64,000 nt of DNA from Ruegeria sp. AD91A (GTDB lineage: Bacteria; Pseudomonadota; Alphaproteobacteria; Rhodobacterales; Rhodobacteraceae): the NCBI RefSeq assembly GCF_003443535.1, contig NZ_CP031946.1, positions 3,475,001 to 3,539,000 of the forward strand, read 5' to 3'. The stretch's first letter is position 1. Every line of letters starts with the position of its first letter. Below the pieces are notes generated by a model. It searched no databases. It worked only from the letters and a program-made list of their open reading frames with translations, and was not told the origin of the DNA. The translations under genes and the position numbers were made by a program. This document shows, piece by piece, positions 1-9,271 of the stretch.

Positions 1-394
1 GGGTACTTCGATCGGTAAAGGCTTTGCCGGTGCAATGAAGCGCCACAACTTCGGTGGTCTTCGCGCCTCGCACGGTGTTTCGATCAGCCACCGTTCGCAC
101 GGTTCGACCGGTCAGTGTCAGGACCCGGGCAAGGTTTTCAAAGGCAAGAAGATGGCCGGTCACATGGGTGCTGCCCGTGTAACCACCCAGAACCTGGAAG
201 TCGTCAAAACTGACGCCGACCGTGGTCTGGTCTTCATCAAAGGCGCCGTTCCCGGACCGAAATCGGGCTGGGTTACCGTCAAGGACGCCGTCAAGAAGAA
301 AGCACCGGAAGGCCTGCCTTTCCCGGCTGCTGTGAAATCGGCTGCAACCGAAGCACCTGCGGAAGAAGCTCCCGCGGAAGGTGGTGAAGCATGA
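1..394 (+). CDS. rplC: 50S ribosomal protein L3 (5' truncated by window edge)
   Basis: C-terminal part of L3, a large-subunit protein that helps organise the peptidyl transferase centre. The frame is open from base 2 and reads [19 protein letters not shown], followed by the conserved [15 protein letters not shown] and [15 protein letters not shown] segments. The C-terminus carries an Ala/Pro/Glu-rich tail ([15 protein letters not shown]). The stop overlaps the start of rplD by ATGA, so the two are translationally coupled. The start codon and the expected upstream rpsJ lie outside the window. Confidence 0.97.
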   Translation, partial: GTSIGKGFAGAMKRHNFGGLRASHGVSISHRSHGSTGQCQDPGKVFKGKKMAGHMGAARVTTQNLEVVKTDADRGLVFIKGAVPGPKSGWVTVKDAVKKKAPEGLPFPAAVKSAATEAPAEEAPAEGGEA

Positions 395-1008
395 AACTTG
401 ATGTAATCAAACTGGACGGCGGCAAAGCCGGCAACATCGAGCTGGATGCAGACCTGTTCGGCCTCGAGCCGCGCGCGGACATCCTGCACCGTGTGGTCCG
501 TTGGCAGCGCAACAACGCGCAAGCCGGCACCCACAAGGTCAAAACCCGCTCGGAAACCAGCTACTCAACCAAGAAGATCTATCGCCAGAAGGGCACCGGT
601 GGCGCACGCCATGGTGACCGTAATGCGCCGATCTTCCGTGGTGGTGGTATCTACAAAGGCCCCGTCGTGCGTTCGCACGGTCATGACCTGCCGAAGAAGT
701 TCCGCAAGCTTGGCCTGCGCCACGCTCTATCGGCAAAAGCCAAAGCCGGTGAACTGGTTGTGATCGAAAACGCCGAAGCCGAAGGCAAGACTGCCGCTCT
801 GGCCAAACAGGTTGCAAACCTGGGCTGGAAACGCGCTCTGGTCATCGACGGCGCGACTGTGAACGAAGGGTTCCTGAAAGCGTCCAAGAACATCGAGGGT
901 CTGGATATCCTGCCTTCGATGGGCGCAAACGTCTATGACATCCTCAAGCGTGACACTCTGGTGCTCACCAAAGCGGCTGTCGAAGCACTGGAGGCTCGAC
1001 TGAAATGA
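391..1008 (+). CDS. rplD: 50S ribosomal protein L4
   Basis: L4, 205 aa, a large-subunit assembly protein with an extended loop lining the exit tunnel. The loop is recognisable in [20 protein letters not shown] and [14 protein letters not shown]. Length is normal. It overlaps rplC and rplW by ATGA at both ends, so the three genes form one tightly coupled + strand unit. Confidence 0.97.
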   Translation: MKLDVIKLDGGKAGNIELDADLFGLEPRADILHRVVRWQRNNAQAGTHKVKTRSETSYSTKKIYRQKGTGGARHGDRNAPIFRGGGIYKGPVVRSHGHDLPKKFRKLGLRHALSAKAKAGELVVIENAEAEGKTAALAKQVANLGWKRALVIDGATVNEGFLKASKNIEGLDILPSMGANVYDILKRDTLVLTKAAVEALEARLK

Positions 1009-1301
1009 GCGCGAAGGCAGAACACTACGACGTGATCCGCAAGCCGATCATCACCGAAAAGTCGACCATGGCGTCCGAAAACGGCGCGGTTGTCTTTGAA
1101 GTGGCGATCGACAGCAACAAGCCGCAGATCAAAGAGGCCGTTGAGGCGCTGTTTGGTGTGAAGGTCAAGGCGGTGAACACAACCGTGACCAAAGGCAAGG
1201 TCAAGCGGTTCCGTGGCCAGTTGGGCCGTCGGAAAGACGTCAAGAAAGCATATGTGACCCTGGAAGAGGGTAACACCATCGACGTAAGCACCGGTCTCTG
1301 A
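1005..1301 (+). CDS. rplW: 50S ribosomal protein L23
   Basis: L23, 98 aa, located at the tunnel exit where trigger factor and SRP dock. Family-typical segments are [15 protein letters not shown] near the N-terminus and [16 protein letters not shown] in the middle. It is the last gene of this + strand unit. A hairpin terminator follows instead of rplB, which lies about 12 kb away on the other strand. Confidence 0.97.
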   Translation: MSAKAEHYDVIRKPIITEKSTMASENGAVVFEVAIDSNKPQIKEAVEALFGVKVKAVNTTVTKGKVKRFRGQLGRRKDVKKAYVTLEEGNTIDVSTGL

Positions 1302-1325
1302 TCCGGCGCTTACTGCGACTATTCA

Positions 1326-1364
1326 CGGCCTCGGCGGTTCAACCCGCCGGGGCCGATTTCGTTT
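1326..1364 (+). terminator. Terminator-like hairpin after rplW
   Basis: A G+C-rich stem (ggcctcggcgg pairing with cccgccggggcc, loop ttcaa) is followed by the T-rich tract atttcgttt. It lies 25 bases after the rplW stop. It indicates that the L3-L4-L23 transcript ends here. Confidence 0.7.
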
Positions 1365-1477
1365 CAGGTACTGGAACCGGGTTGAACGCTGCCCAGGACG
1401 ATTCAGGTGGGCTGTGGCTGGACGGTTGAAATGGGAAGGATCTGAACCGCCTTTGAGAGGCCGCAGGAGGGCCGTAG

Positions 1478-1621
1478 ATGGTTGGATCAAACATTTTCTC
1501 AGGTGACAGAAGTATTCTGCGTCGTGTGGCGCGTTTAAGGACGCTCGCGCTTGTCCTATGGATCGTGGCGAAAGAACGGATTGGCGCAGCCCAGGTTTCT
1601 GCCGAGATTGTTTCTTGGTAG
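1478..1621 (+). CDS. Possible small ORF (47 aa)
   Basis: ATG at 1478 follows an AGGAGG at 1465-1470 by seven bases and opens a 47-codon frame ending TAG. The peptide has a basic N-terminal half (RSILRRVARLR) and a hydrophobic stretch (TLALVLWIVA). I do not recognise it. The rest of 1365-1795 shows no gene. It is supported only by the good ribosome binding site, so it may be chance. Confidence 0.25.
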   Translation: MVGSNIFSGDRSILRRVARLRTLALVLWIVAKERIGAAQVSAEIVSW

Positions 1622-1794
1622 TGTTTCCCGGTGCTGCTGGGCCGCGTGGCAGCTTCAATCGAACCATTACGTTGATTTTAGCGCCGTAGGGCGACGAAAT
1701 AGTTGCAGCCGCGGAAGGGGGTATGACGCGCATGTTTTTAGCGCTCAGGGCGCCCCTGAGAGCCCTTCACACCGGGTGGGAGTCTATTTCAGAA

Positions 1795-1823
1795 AGCAGA
1801 AAAGGCGCCGTATGGCGCCTTTA
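1795..1823 (-). terminator. Rho-independent terminator of the DUF1127 gene
   Basis: Read on the - strand, a perfect stem (aaaggcgcc, loop atac, ggcgccttt) runs into ttttctgctt. It lies 24 bases past the DUF1127 stop. Confidence 0.8.
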
Positions 1824-1846
1824 AGTTGGTTTGCAGGTATTTGCGG

Positions 1847-2059
1847 TTACGAGCAGTATACGTGCTTGTGTGCAATATCCGCGATGTCGCAACGGCGAAT
1901 GCCGATGTCATCCAGTTCGCGGTTGCTCAGGTGCTGCAACTCGGAATAGGTGCGCTGATACTCAGCCGCACGTGCACGCGCCGTTTTGATCCGTTCGATC
2001 ATGTCCTTGATCCGGGTGCCGAAGTTGAAGCCGGTATGGGTCAGTGTTGCTGTTGTCAT
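1847..2059 (-). CDS. DUF1127 domain protein
   Basis: Small protein of 70 aa with the DUF1127 (YjiS-like) signature at its C-terminal half: RTYSELQHLSNRELDDIGIRRCDIADIAHK. Proteins of this family in other alphaproteobacteria are small and basic, and some influence RNA or phosphate-related regulation. No specific role can be read here. It has its own terminator and an upstream gap of about 165 bases, so it is probably monocistronic. Confidence 0.85.
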   Translation of the reverse strand: MTTATLTHTGFNFGTRIKDMIERIKTARARAAEYQRTYSELQHLSNRELDDIGIRRCDIADIAHKHVYCS

Positions 2060-2225
2060 TTCTGTGTTCCTTTCTCAAATCAGGGCGAATTCCCCGACGT
2101 TTCCTTGTGTGTTCCTTGTTTGGACAAGGTTGAGATAGGTGTGTTTGGTATCGCTAACAACGGAACTTTTGGTCTAGCCGATATGCATCTATTGAATGGC
2201 TGTACATTTCGCTGGCCCATTGCAA

Positions 2226-2687
2226 TCAAATGCTGCTTTCACTTCTTGCCCGCATTTTTTTGCGGGCAGTCATCGCCCGGCCGTCACGAATGCTGAGCCC
2301 CATCAGCGTCAGATTGGTTGCGCCAGCAATCAGTTCGACGATCTGTACAGTATAGAAGCTGGTGTCAAAGGAGCCAGCGTTTGCCTTTGCGCTGAGGTAG
2401 ATGGCGGCCGGAACCAGGATGAGCAACCCGTTCATCGCTATGATCGGCATCCGCTTCTTCTTGGCAAGCGCTGGCGCATCTTTGCGGCGGCGCCCAAGGG
2501 ACATACCGGACGCGCCGACAATTATCATAGCAGGCACCAGAACAAAGAGACCGCTGACGATCATGGACTTTACAGCGGCGACGGTCGCATGGGTTGCAAA
2601 CAACTCGCTGTACAAGGTGGAAGTCCAGAACACGAGGATTGTAAGAAATCCGATGACTCCGGCGATGGGGTGAATTGCTCTAAACAT
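2226..2687 (-). CDS. Four-helix integral membrane protein, unknown function
   Basis: 153 aa with four predicted membrane segments: about residues 4-24 (IHPIAGVIGFLTILVFWTS), 42-62, 84-100 and 112-135. A basic loop RRRKDAPALAKKKR lies between helices 2 and 3, and the tail is basic. It lies 21 bases downstream of the monooxygenase gene on the same strand and so probably shares its MarR-controlled promoter. I cannot assign a family with certainty; a heme- or quinone-associated membrane protein is possible but unproven. Confidence 0.75.
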   Translation of the reverse strand: MFRAIHPIAGVIGFLTILVFWTSTLYSELFATHATVAAVKSMIVSGLFVLVPAMIIVGASGMSLGRRRKDAPALAKKKRMPIIAMNGLLILVPAAIYLSAKANAGSFDTSFYTVQIVELIAGATNLTLMGLSIRDGRAMTARKKMRARSESSI

Positions 2688-2708
2688 GGGGCTGCTCCGG
2701 TTTTTATT

Positions 2709-3077
2709 TCAGGCGACGCAGTGGTTTTCGACTGCGAGTTTTCGAAGAAGATGTGGCCGGGCTACTGCGCTTGATGGATAGTCCGCAATCCGACGTTGGA
2801 ACTCAGGATGGGTGAACGCGTCGCGAAAGCTTTTGACGTCCTGCCAGATCGCGTAATTCACAAAGGTTGAACTGCCCGCGATGCCCTGATGGAGCTGGGT
2901 GGAGATGTATCCTGGCTGGGACTTCATGAAATCTGCATCATGTGACCATGCCTCAAGCAGCGCTTTTTCGTCTTCCGCGTCCACCGTGAACAGGTTGATC
3001 AGCACCACCGGACCTTCTTCACTCTGCATCTGATCTGCCAAGGTGACGATTGTGTCCAATTCTTCGATATGAGCCAT
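2709..3077 (-). CDS. Antibiotic biosynthesis monooxygenase (ABM) domain protein
   Basis: 122 aa ferredoxin-like ABM fold protein. The typical pattern is visible in GPVVLINLFTV, WSHDADFMKSQPGYISTQLHQG and FVNYAIWQDVKSFRDAFTHPEF. Such proteins are small cofactor-free oxygenases or heme-degrading enzymes. The start at 3077 (MAHIEELD) is chosen because AGAGGAA lies just upstream; a longer frame has no such site. It is divergent from the marR gene across a palindrome-rich 77-base gap, so regulation by that MarR protein is likely. The 4-TM gene follows. Confidence 0.8.
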   Translation of the reverse strand: MAHIEELDTIVTLADQMQSEEGPVVLINLFTVDAEDEKALLEAWSHDADFMKSQPGYISTQLHQGIAGSSTFVNYAIWQDVKSFRDAFTHPEFQRRIADYPSSAVARPHLLRKLAVENHCVA

Positions 3078-3101
3078 TTCTATTCCTCTTGGTTCATTCA
3101 C

Positions 3102-3137
3102 ATAGCAAGCTATATAATATTGAATAGCATGCTATTC
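3102..3137. promoter_or_regulatory. Paired palindromes, probable MarR operator
   Basis: Two palindromes of the same core lie in the divergent gap. At 3103-3112 there is TAGCaaGCTA. At 3122-3137 there is a perfect 16-bp palindrome, GAATAGCATGCTATTC. Their centres are 22 bases apart, two helical turns. Family knowledge of MarR autoregulation makes this the expected operator; binding is inferred. Confidence 0.6.
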
Positions 3138-3154
3138 AAGTGTAAATCTCGAAC

Positions 3155-3586
3155 ATGGACTTCGAAAAAGAGAACTCGGCCGGATATCTGGTCAATCACA
3201 TGGCGCGATTGTTTGCTAAAGAGCTGCAGCAGCGCATTGCGCCTTTGGGCATCGTTGTAGGACAGTTCCCAGTCTTGCTGGAGCTTTGGCTCAAAGACGG
3301 GGTCACCCAAAAGGATCTGCTGGCCAAAATTGACGTCGAACAGGCGACTTTGGCCAACACGCTCAACCGAATGGAGCGCGACGGCCTGATTAAAAGAACA
3401 AAGAGTCCCGCTGACGCCAGGGCGCAATTGATCTGGTTGACCGAGAAGGCCACCGCACTTCGAAACCGCGCCTATGAGGCCGCCCAGACCGTGAATGCTG
3501 ATGCGCTACAGATATTGAACGAAGCTGAGCGCACGCAATTCATGAATTCCATGCGATTGGTAATCAACAGCATGCGTTCGGTTTGA
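3155..3586 (+). CDS. MarR family transcriptional regulator
   Basis: 143 aa winged-helix regulator. The core is visible at about residues 25-95: LGIVVGQFPVLLELWLKDGVTQKDLLAKIDVEQATLANTLNRMERDGLIKRTKSPADARAQLIWLT, including the recognition helix and the DxR wing. MarR proteins are usually dimeric repressors released by small phenolic or oxidising ligands. It is divergent from the ABM monooxygenase and membrane protein genes, the likely targets. Confidence 0.9.
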   Translation: MDFEKENSAGYLVNHMARLFAKELQQRIAPLGIVVGQFPVLLELWLKDGVTQKDLLAKIDVEQATLANTLNRMERDGLIKRTKSPADARAQLIWLTEKATALRNRAYEAAQTVNADALQILNEAERTQFMNSMRLVINSMRSV

Positions 3587-3720
3587 GCGAACCCAAAGCA
3601 GCCCGAAAACTGAAAAGCGAATCTTTACATCCCCGGTTATGTATAGGGAGTTCCATTTCCGTATTGGGTACACTTAGCCATACAAGACTGCTGTCTCACC
3701 CTGCATGTTGCCGAAAATAC

Positions 3721-4104
3721 CTATTTTCGTATTTGGCCGACGTAGCGCTCTTTTTTCTCGTTTACTAAAACCAGCTTGCCGTCGTTCACAACATAAAGGT
3801 CAAAACGCGGTTTTTGGTATCCGATACACCGCATTCCGTTATCGTAGAATTTGTAGGTATTTGCTTTCCAAGTTTGTCCCTTACTTTTGTAGGAATAGGA
3901 TCCATCGGCGAAATATGTTTCAGTGTCTTTGCCAGCGTATACGACTTTGTGCCCCCCAAGGTTCTTTTGCAGCCAAGCCGCATTCACCTTTTGGTCCCCG
4001 TCTGAGAAATTGCTTTTTGCTAGTTTTGGAGCCTTGCTAGGGCACGCTGCATGTGCAGTGACACCAATAACTGTCACACAAATGGCGGTAAGGAATAGTC
4101 TCAT
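3721..4104 (-). CDS. Small secreted protein, unknown
   Basis: 127 aa with a clear Sec signal peptide (MRLFLTAICVTVIGVTAHA, cleavage near residue 19-20). The mature part is small and Lys/Tyr-rich (ETYFADGSYSYKSKGQTWKANTYKFYDNGMRCIGYQK) and has two cysteines, so it is probably a soluble periplasmic beta-rich protein. I do not recognise the family. It lies between marR and the end of the L30 operon, with its own promoter region above 4104. Confidence 0.7.
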   Translation of the reverse strand: MRLFLTAICVTVIGVTAHAACPSKAPKLAKSNFSDGDQKVNAAWLQKNLGGHKVVYAGKDTETYFADGSYSYKSKGQTWKANTYKFYDNGMRCIGYQKPRFDLYVVNDGKLVLVNEKKERYVGQIRK

Positions 4105-4161
4105 CTTTTCTCACTCTTTAAACAAAATAGATCAAAACGATACTTAAATTGTACTTAAAGG

Positions 4162-4196
4162 CAAGAAAAAGCGCCCCTGACCGGTGTCAGAGGCGT
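4162..4196 (-). terminator. Rho-independent terminator after rpmD
   Basis: On the - strand the stem ACGCCTCTGAC, loop, GTCAGGGGCGC is followed by TTTTTCTTGCC. It ends the L29-to-L30 transcript directly after rpmD, where rplO and secY would normally continue. Confidence 0.8.
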
Positions 4197-4222
4197 TTCC
4201 AAAGTTCTTGAAGAAGTCGCGC

Positions 4223-4411
4223 TTAGCCGCGCTCTTCGATGATCTCAACCAGATGCGGGATCTTGTTGACCATGCCGCGGACCGAAGGAGTGTCTTCCAG
4301 CTCGCGGGTTTTGTGCATCTTGTTCAGGCCCAGACCGATCAAGGTCGCGCGCTGTTCTGCGGGGCGGCGGATCGGCGAGCCGATCTGCTTGACGACGATG
4401 GTTTTTGCCAT
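4223..4411 (-). CDS. rpmD: 50S ribosomal protein L30
   Basis: L30, 62 aa, the short bacterial form ([49 protein letters not shown]). It follows rpsE by 18 bases. It is the last gene of the unit: a terminator follows instead of rplO, which is absent from the window. Confidence 0.97.
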   Translation of the reverse strand: MAKTIVVKQIGSPIRRPAEQRATLIGLGLNKMHKTRELEDTPSVRGMVNKIPHLVEIIEERG

Positions 4412-4429
4412 GGGTCGCTCTCCTTATGC

Positions 4430-4999
4430 TTATGCTTCTGCTTCAGCAGCAGCCGGTGTTTCGTCCCGCTTGGGCAGGATGTCAGCAACCTTTTTGCCAC
4501 GACGCTGTGCAACCGAACGCGGGCTCTGCTCTTTGGTCAGCCCGTTGATGGTGGCGCGGATCATGTTGTACGGGTTCTGCGAGCCCAGCGACTTGGACAC
4601 AACGTCCTTGACGCCCAGCATTTCGAACACGGCACGCATCGGGCCACCGGCGATGATACCGGTACCTTCAGGAGCGCTGCGCATAACCACTTTACCGGCG
4701 CCGTGACGGCCTTCGATATCGTGGTGCAGGGTCCGACCTTCGCGCAGTTGTACGCGGATCATCTGACGCTTGGCTTGCTCGGTCGCTTTGCGGATGGCTT
4801 CAGGTACTTCTTTCGCTTTACCTTTGCCAAAGCCGACGCGGCCTTTCTGATCGCCGACAACCACCAGAGCGGCGAAGCCAAAGCGCTTACCACCTTTTAC
4901 GGTTTTCGACACGCGGTTGATCGCAACCAGACGATCTGCAAATTCCGGTGTTTCTTCACGGTCGCGGCCACGGCCCCGACGGTTTTCACGTTCTGCCAT
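4430..4999 (-). CDS. rpsE: 30S ribosomal protein S5
   Basis: S5, 189 aa, a decoding-fidelity and assembly protein of the small subunit. The S5 N-terminal domain is visible at about residues 20-85 ([32 protein letters not shown]) and the C-terminal domain with [24 protein letters not shown]. The N-terminal 15 residues are Arg/Glu-rich, as is usual in alphaproteobacteria. Confidence 0.97.
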   Translation of the reverse strand: MAERENRRGRGRDREETPEFADRLVAINRVSKTVKGGKRFGFAALVVVGDQKGRVGFGKGKAKEVPEAIRKATEQAKRQMIRVQLREGRTLHHDIEGRHGAGKVVMRSAPEGTGIIAGGPMRAVFEMLGVKDVVSKSLGSQNPYNMIRATINGLTKEQSPRSVAQRRGKKVADILPKRDETPAAAEAEA

Positions 5000-5113
5000 T
5001 TGGCATCCCTTTTCTCATATGGCGCTCTCGGCACCGTTTGTTCAATCCAAGTGGGCCCCGGCATTGCCAAGGCCCCCGGATCATCGGGGCGGATCGAAAC
5101 CCGCCCGCAAGTC

Positions 5114-5473
5114 TTAGATCTTCAGACCACCTTCACGCGCAGCGTCGGCGACTGCCTTCACTTTGCCGTGGAACAGGAAGCCGCCACGATCGAAATAGGC
5201 CTCTTCGACGCCTGCCTTCTTGGCACGCTCGGCGATGGCCGCGCCCACTTTGGTGGCCGCTTCGACGTTGTTCTTGCCAACGACACCCAGATCCTTTTCC
5301 AGGGTCGAGGCCGAGGCCAAGGTCACGCCACGCACGTCGTCGATCAGCTGAACAGAGATGTTCTTGTTCGAACGGTGTACGGACAGACGCGGACGACCCG
5401 CGTTGACCTTGCGAAGTTTGTTCCGAACGCGCAGGCGGCGCTTCAGAAACAGGGTTCTTTTGCTGTTTGCCAT
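5114..5473 (-). CDS. rplR: 50S ribosomal protein L18
   Basis: L18, 119 aa, the 5S rRNA-binding protein. It starts [20 protein letters not shown] and carries [19 protein letters not shown] and the C-terminal [25 protein letters not shown]. It is separated from rpsE by 114 bases, longer than the other gaps in this unit. Confidence 0.97.
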   Translation of the reverse strand: MANSKRTLFLKRRLRVRNKLRKVNAGRPRLSVHRSNKNISVQLIDDVRGVTLASASTLEKDLGVVGKNNVEAATKVGAAIAERAKKAGVEEAYFDRGGFLFHGKVKAVADAAREGGLKI

Positions 5474-5484
5474 GGTTTGCGTCC

Positions 5485-6018
5485 TTACTTCTTCTTGCCT
5501 TCTTTGCGGAAGATGAACTCGCCCTTATAGCGGATGCCCTTGCCTTTGTACGGCTCGGGACGGCGCCATTCGCGGATTTTGGCCGCGACTTCGCCCACCT
5601 GCTGCTGGTCGATACCTTCCACAACGATCTCGGTCTGCTTCGGCGCGGTGATGGTGACACCTTCCGGAGCTGTGAAATCAACATCGTGGCTGTAGCCCAG
5701 GTTCAGCTTCAGGGTGTTGCCCTGCATCTGAGCCCGGTAACCAACACCCTGGATCTCCAGCTCTTTCTTGAAGCCGTTGGTTACGCCTTCAACAAGATTG
5801 GCAACCATAGTGCGGCTCATGCCCCACTGCTGGCGCGCGCGCTTGGACATCCCACGAGGGTTGATCTGCACAACGTTGTCTTCGACCGAAAGCGTTACAT
5901 CATCAGTCGCGGTGAAGCTGCGGGTGCCTTTCGGACCTTTGACTTCGATGGTCTGACCCGACACAGAGGCGGAAACGCCGCTGGGCAGCTCGACCGGTTT
6001 TTTACCAATACGAGACAT
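5485..6018 (-). CDS. rplF: 50S ribosomal protein L6
   Basis: L6, 177 aa, two repeated L6 domains beside the sarcin-ricin loop and factor site. The signature near the C-terminus is [18 protein letters not shown]. Spacing to rplR is 11 bases. Confidence 0.97.
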   Translation of the reverse strand: MSRIGKKPVELPSGVSASVSGQTIEVKGPKGTRSFTATDDVTLSVEDNVVQINPRGMSKRARQQWGMSRTMVANLVEGVTNGFKKELEIQGVGYRAQMQGNTLKLNLGYSHDVDFTAPEGVTITAPKQTEIVVEGIDQQQVGEVAAKIREWRRPEPYKGKGIRYKGEFIFRKEGKKK

Positions 6019-6029
6019 TGCAGACCTCC

Positions 6030-6422
6030 TTAGAAGACGGTGCAGAGCACTTCGCCGCCAACATTGTTGGAGCGAGCGTTTGCGTCCGACATCACACCTT
6101 TCGGAGTGCTGACAATCGACACACCCAGACCCTGACGGACCTGCGGGATGTCATTGACGCCCATGTATACGCGGCGACCGGGCTTCGAGACCCGCTTCAA
6201 TTCGCGAATGACAGGGGTGCCTTCGTAGTATTTCAGGCTGATTTCGATGGCCGGATGACCGTTTTCACCGGTCGTCGCTTCGTAGCCACGAATATAACCT
6301 TCGTCCGCCAGCACGTCCAGAACCCAACCACGCAGCTTGGAAGCTGGGGTGGAAACGGTGGACTTGCCGCGCATTTGCGCGTTGCGGATACGGGTGAGCA
6401 TATCGCCGATAGGATCGTTCAT
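6030..6422 (-). CDS. rpsH: 30S ribosomal protein S8
   Basis: S8, 130 aa, a primary 16S rRNA binder and, in other bacteria, translational repressor of the spc operon. It has the N-terminal [18 protein letters not shown] and C-terminal [31 protein letters not shown]. Spacing to rplF is 11 bases. Confidence 0.97.
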   Translation of the reverse strand: MNDPIGDMLTRIRNAQMRGKSTVSTPASKLRGWVLDVLADEGYIRGYEATTGENGHPAIEISLKYYEGTPVIRELKRVSKPGRRVYMGVNDIPQVRQGLGVSIVSTPKGVMSDANARSNNVGGEVLCTVF

Positions 6423-6435
6423 ATCTATGTCTCCC

Positions 6436-6741
6436 TTACCAGCTCGATTTCACCATGCCGGGGATCTGACCAGCAGAACCCAGCTCGCGCAGCGCGATAC
6501 GGCTGACCTTCAGCTTACGGTAGTAAGCGTGAGGACGACCGGTCAGCTGACAACGGTTGTGCAGACGAGTAGCCGAGCTGTTGCGCGGCAGTTTCGCCAG
6601 TTTCAGACGCGCTTTGAAGCGCTCTTCCATCGGCTTGCTCTCGTCATTCGCGATTTCTTTCAGCTCGGCGCGCTTTGCGGCATATTTGGCCACCAGGCGT
6701 TCGCGCTTCTTCTCGCGTTCGATCATTGCTTTTTTAGCCAT
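6436..6741 (-). CDS. rpsN: 30S ribosomal protein S14
   Basis: S14, 101 aa, the long zinc-independent form: the CxxC pairs of the short form are absent. The C-terminal signature [41 protein letters not shown] is complete. Confidence 0.97.
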   Translation of the reverse strand: MAKKAMIEREKKRERLVAKYAAKRAELKEIANDESKPMEERFKARLKLAKLPRNSSATRLHNRCQLTGRPHAYYRKLKVSRIALRELGSAGQIPGMVKSSW

Positions 6742-6760
6742 GTCTCAATCCTCCCGGCGC

Positions 6761-7321
6761 TTACGCGTTGAACGGCATGTTGAAAGCTTTCAACAATGCC
6801 TTTGCTTCAGCGTCGGTTTTCGCTGTGGTGGCAATTACGATATCCAGGCCCCAGACCTCGTCGACCTTGTCGAAGTCGATTTCCGGGAACACGATGTGCT
6901 CTTTCATGCCCATGGCAAAGTTGCCCTGACCATCGAAAGAAGGTTTAACACCGCGGAAGTCACGAACGCGCGGCAGCGCGATGGTGATCAGACGATCCAG
7001 GAATTCGTACATCCGGTCACCGCGGAGGGTCACTTTCGTGCCCAGCGGCATGTCTTCACGGACGCGGAATCCCGCGATCGACTTCTTCGCCTTGGTTGCA
7101 ACGGCCTTTTGACCGGCAATCGCAGTCAGATCCTCGACAGCAGCTTTCGCTTTCTTCGAGTCTTTGACGGCCTCAGCACCACAACCGATGTTCAGAACGA
7201 TTTTTTCCAGCTTGGGCAGCTGCATATCGTTCTTGTATCCGAACTCTTCTTTCAGAGCGGCACGGATGGTTTCGGCGTACTGAGCTTTCAGACGCGGGGT
7301 GTAAGTTGCGTTATCAAGCAT
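6761..7321 (-). CDS. rplE: 50S ribosomal protein L5
   Basis: L5, 186 aa, 5S rRNA and P-site tRNA contact protein. Signature segments: [23 protein letters not shown] and [29 protein letters not shown]. Its start overlaps the end of rplX by 8 bases. Confidence 0.97.
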   Translation of the reverse strand: MLDNATYTPRLKAQYAETIRAALKEEFGYKNDMQLPKLEKIVLNIGCGAEAVKDSKKAKAAVEDLTAIAGQKAVATKAKKSIAGFRVREDMPLGTKVTLRGDRMYEFLDRLITIALPRVRDFRGVKPSFDGQGNFAMGMKEHIVFPEIDFDKVDEVWGLDIVIATTAKTDAEAKALLKAFNMPFNA

Positions 7322-7625
7322 CGATCACGTCCCCTGTGGTCTTGGCGAAGCGGACCTTCTTGTCACCTTCCATGCGGAAGCCAACACGGGTTGCTTTGCC
7401 GTTCTTGTCCAGCAGTGCCAGGTTCGACAGCTCGATCGGGTTTGCCTGAGGCAGGCGACCACCTTGCGAGTTCTGCGACTGACGGGTGTGGCGGATGGCG
7501 ATGTTGATGCCATCAACAACAGCTTTACCGGCGGATGGATCAACCGAGGTAATAGTCCCCTCTTTGCCCTTGTCCTTGCCGGCCAGCACGACGACTTTGT
7601 CGCCTTTGCGGAGTTTAGCAGCCAT
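7314..7625 (-). CDS. rplX: 50S ribosomal protein L24
   Basis: L24, 103 aa, an assembly initiator with an N-terminal KOW motif ([24 protein letters not shown]). It lies 2 bases after rplN and overlaps rplE. Confidence 0.97.
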   Translation of the reverse strand: MAAKLRKGDKVVVLAGKDKGKEGTITSVDPSAGKAVVDGINIAIRHTRQSQNSQGGRLPQANPIELSNLALLDKNGKATRVGFRMEGDKKVRFAKTTGDVIDA

Positions 7626-7627
7626 GA

Positions 7628-7996
7628 TTACAGCACCTCCGGAGCCAGCGAGATGATTTTCATGAAGTTCTTGCCGCGCAGTTCACGGACAACGGGGCCA
7701 AAGATACGGGTACCGATCGGCTCATTGTTGTTGTTCAGGATGACGGCGGCGTTGCGATCGAAACGGATCGCGGTGCCGTCTTCACGACGGACTTCCTTGG
7801 CGGTGCGTACGACGACGGCCTTACGGACGTCCCCTTTCTTTACGCGGCCGCGTGGGATGGCTTCCTTCACCGAGACGACAATGACGTCGCCGACGGAGGC
7901 GTATTTACGCTTGGAACCACCCAGGACCTTGATGCACTGAACTCGGCGTGCGCCGGAGTTGTCAGCGACATCCAGATTGGTCTGCATCTGGATCAT
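7628..7996 (-). CDS. rplN: 50S ribosomal protein L14
   Basis: L14, 122 aa, at the subunit interface. Starts [37 protein letters not shown] and ends [11 protein letters not shown], both fully conserved. The gap to rpsQ is 76 bases. Confidence 0.97.
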   Translation of the reverse strand: MIQMQTNLDVADNSGARRVQCIKVLGGSKRKYASVGDVIVVSVKEAIPRGRVKKGDVRKAVVVRTAKEVRREDGTAIRFDRNAAVILNNNNEPIGTRIFGPVVRELRGKNFMKIISLAPEVL

Positions 7997-8072
7997 GTGG
8001 TTTCTCCCGACCTGTGGGGGCTGGTCTGGTTAGATCCCCCAGGGTTTCGACAAATGGAAAAATCCTGAAAGC

Positions 8073-8303
8073 TTACGCTTCCAGAACTTCCCAACGTTTC
8101 GTCTTCGATTTCGGCGCGCATTCGATGATGCGTACGGTGTCGCCGACCTTGAAGGCGTTCTTTTCGTCATGAGCCCGGTACTTCTTGGACTTACGAACGG
8201 TTTTATGCAGCAGCGGGTGCTTGAAACGGCGTTCAACCGAAACAGTCACGGTTTGCTCGTTGGCGTCGCTAGTTACGATTCCGGACAGGATACGCTTGGG
8301 CAT
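8073..8303 (-). CDS. rpsQ: 30S ribosomal protein S17
   Basis: S17, 76 aa, an OB-fold primary binding protein. [42 protein letters not shown] is typical. It follows rpmC by 4 bases. Confidence 0.97.
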   Translation of the reverse strand: MPKRILSGIVTSDANEQTVTVSVERRFKHPLLHKTVRKSKKYRAHDEKNAFKVGDTVRIIECAPKSKTKRWEVLEA

Positions 8304-8307
8304 AGGA

Positions 8308-8514
8308 TTACTCCTCCGATGCCGCAGCAGCGGCCTTTTCGTTCAGAATGGTTTTGACGCGGGCGGCATTGCGGCGGGCCGCTTTGATACCAGCAGTGTT
8401 TTCCAGCTGACCGGTTGCCTGTTGAAAGCGCAGGTTAAAGCTTTCTTTCTTCAGGTTGGCCAGTTCCTCGCGGAGCTGGTCCGGGGTCTTGTCACGCAGT
8501 TCTTGGGCGTTCAT
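8308..8514 (-). CDS. rpmC: 50S ribosomal protein L29
   Basis: L29, 68 aa, at the tunnel exit next to L23. The start is [24 protein letters not shown] at 8514, with an AAAGGA upstream; a longer frame to 8556 does not resemble L29. It is the first gene of the L29-L30 unit here. The usual partner rplP lies more than 2 kb upstream, beyond a terminator, so this unit probably needs its own promoter in 8515-8700. Confidence 0.95.
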   Translation of the reverse strand: MNAQELRDKTPDQLREELANLKKESFNLRFQQATGQLENTAGIKAARRNAARVKTILNEKAAAAASEE

Positions 8515-8597
8515 CGCCTTTTTCCTTTGCTCAAAACACCAGAAGGCCCCGTACACGGGTCACCTTTGACCTGGTGGATGAATGATAGACATACGAA

Positions 8598-8618
8598 TCC
8601 CCCGACTCAGCCGGGGGA
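8598..8618. terminator. Hairpin upstream of the rpmC unit
   Basis: A 7-bp perfect stem (TCCCCCG / CGGGGGA, 7-base loop) lies 84 bases upstream of rpmC, with no clear T-run on either strand. It could be a residual terminator of the gene block above or a leader structure. Confidence 0.35.
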
Positions 8619-8701
8619 ACGCAAGATGCCGCTCTATAGGGGGTTCAGCAGTGGGTGGCAAGAGGAAGTTTGGCGGGTGTGTGAGCGTGGGCATTCGCCC
8701 A

Positions 8702-9106
8702 CTACTTTCTGTGACCCACTTTAGCCATAACCCGAGTAATGATTCCTTCAAAATGCCAGGCATCTGGAAGGCGTGGCAACCACAATCTAGTGTCCGCACC
8801 CATCAACATCAAAGCAGAACGTGACCCACGGATTCTGTCGATGTCACTCAAACGCGCCTCGCCGATTACACCACCCGCATCCTACACGAGAACTCTTTAC
8901 GTAGTGATGACGTAATAGGTTCTTCGAAAAGCGAAATGAATAACAAGCCAAGGAAACATCATTAGTGTCGGCGCAAAAATCAAAATCAAAATCGCATCCG
9001 TAAGCGTTGGTAGAACGCATGCTTTGACCGCGTAGACGGCTTGCTCATCCTGATTCAACAAAATCGGTGACACCAAACTTGCGTGCAATACGCCACCTGT
9101 CCTCAA
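8702..9106 (-). pseudogene. PH-domain (YdbS-like) membrane protein, two nonsense codons
   Basis: The first 69 codons read as the start of a bacterial PH-domain membrane protein: a short N-terminus, then a hydrophobic pair (LPTLTDAILILIFAPTLMMFPWLVIHFAF) and RRTYYVITT. A TAA at 8897-8899 interrupts it. In the same frame the sequence continues RVLV, a TAG, then DAGGVIGEARLSDIDRIRG, and later DTRLWLPRLPDAWHFEGIITRV, to a stop at 8702. The continuation fits the family (YVIT.RRVL...SDID), so this is one gene with two in-frame stops four codons apart. It lies in the extra block between rplP and rpmC. Confidence 0.7.
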
Positions 9107-9271
9107 ATACTAAATACTTATAGCTCCTTCCCTTTTTCACGCTTTATCGATGAGGTCGCTAGCTGGTATTCCAATCAGCTACCTAGTCAATTGGCAACAA
9201 GTGTCTGCAACCGCTGTTTTAGAGTGGAGTAGCTGCGTAGTTGAGTACGACCCGATTTCCCCACAAACACA

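Noticed and set aside
4184..5530. 448-codon + strand frame
   Set aside because: It lies antisense over rpmD, rpsE and rplR, which are certain. Its protein has the His/Thr/Asp-rich look of an antisense shadow.
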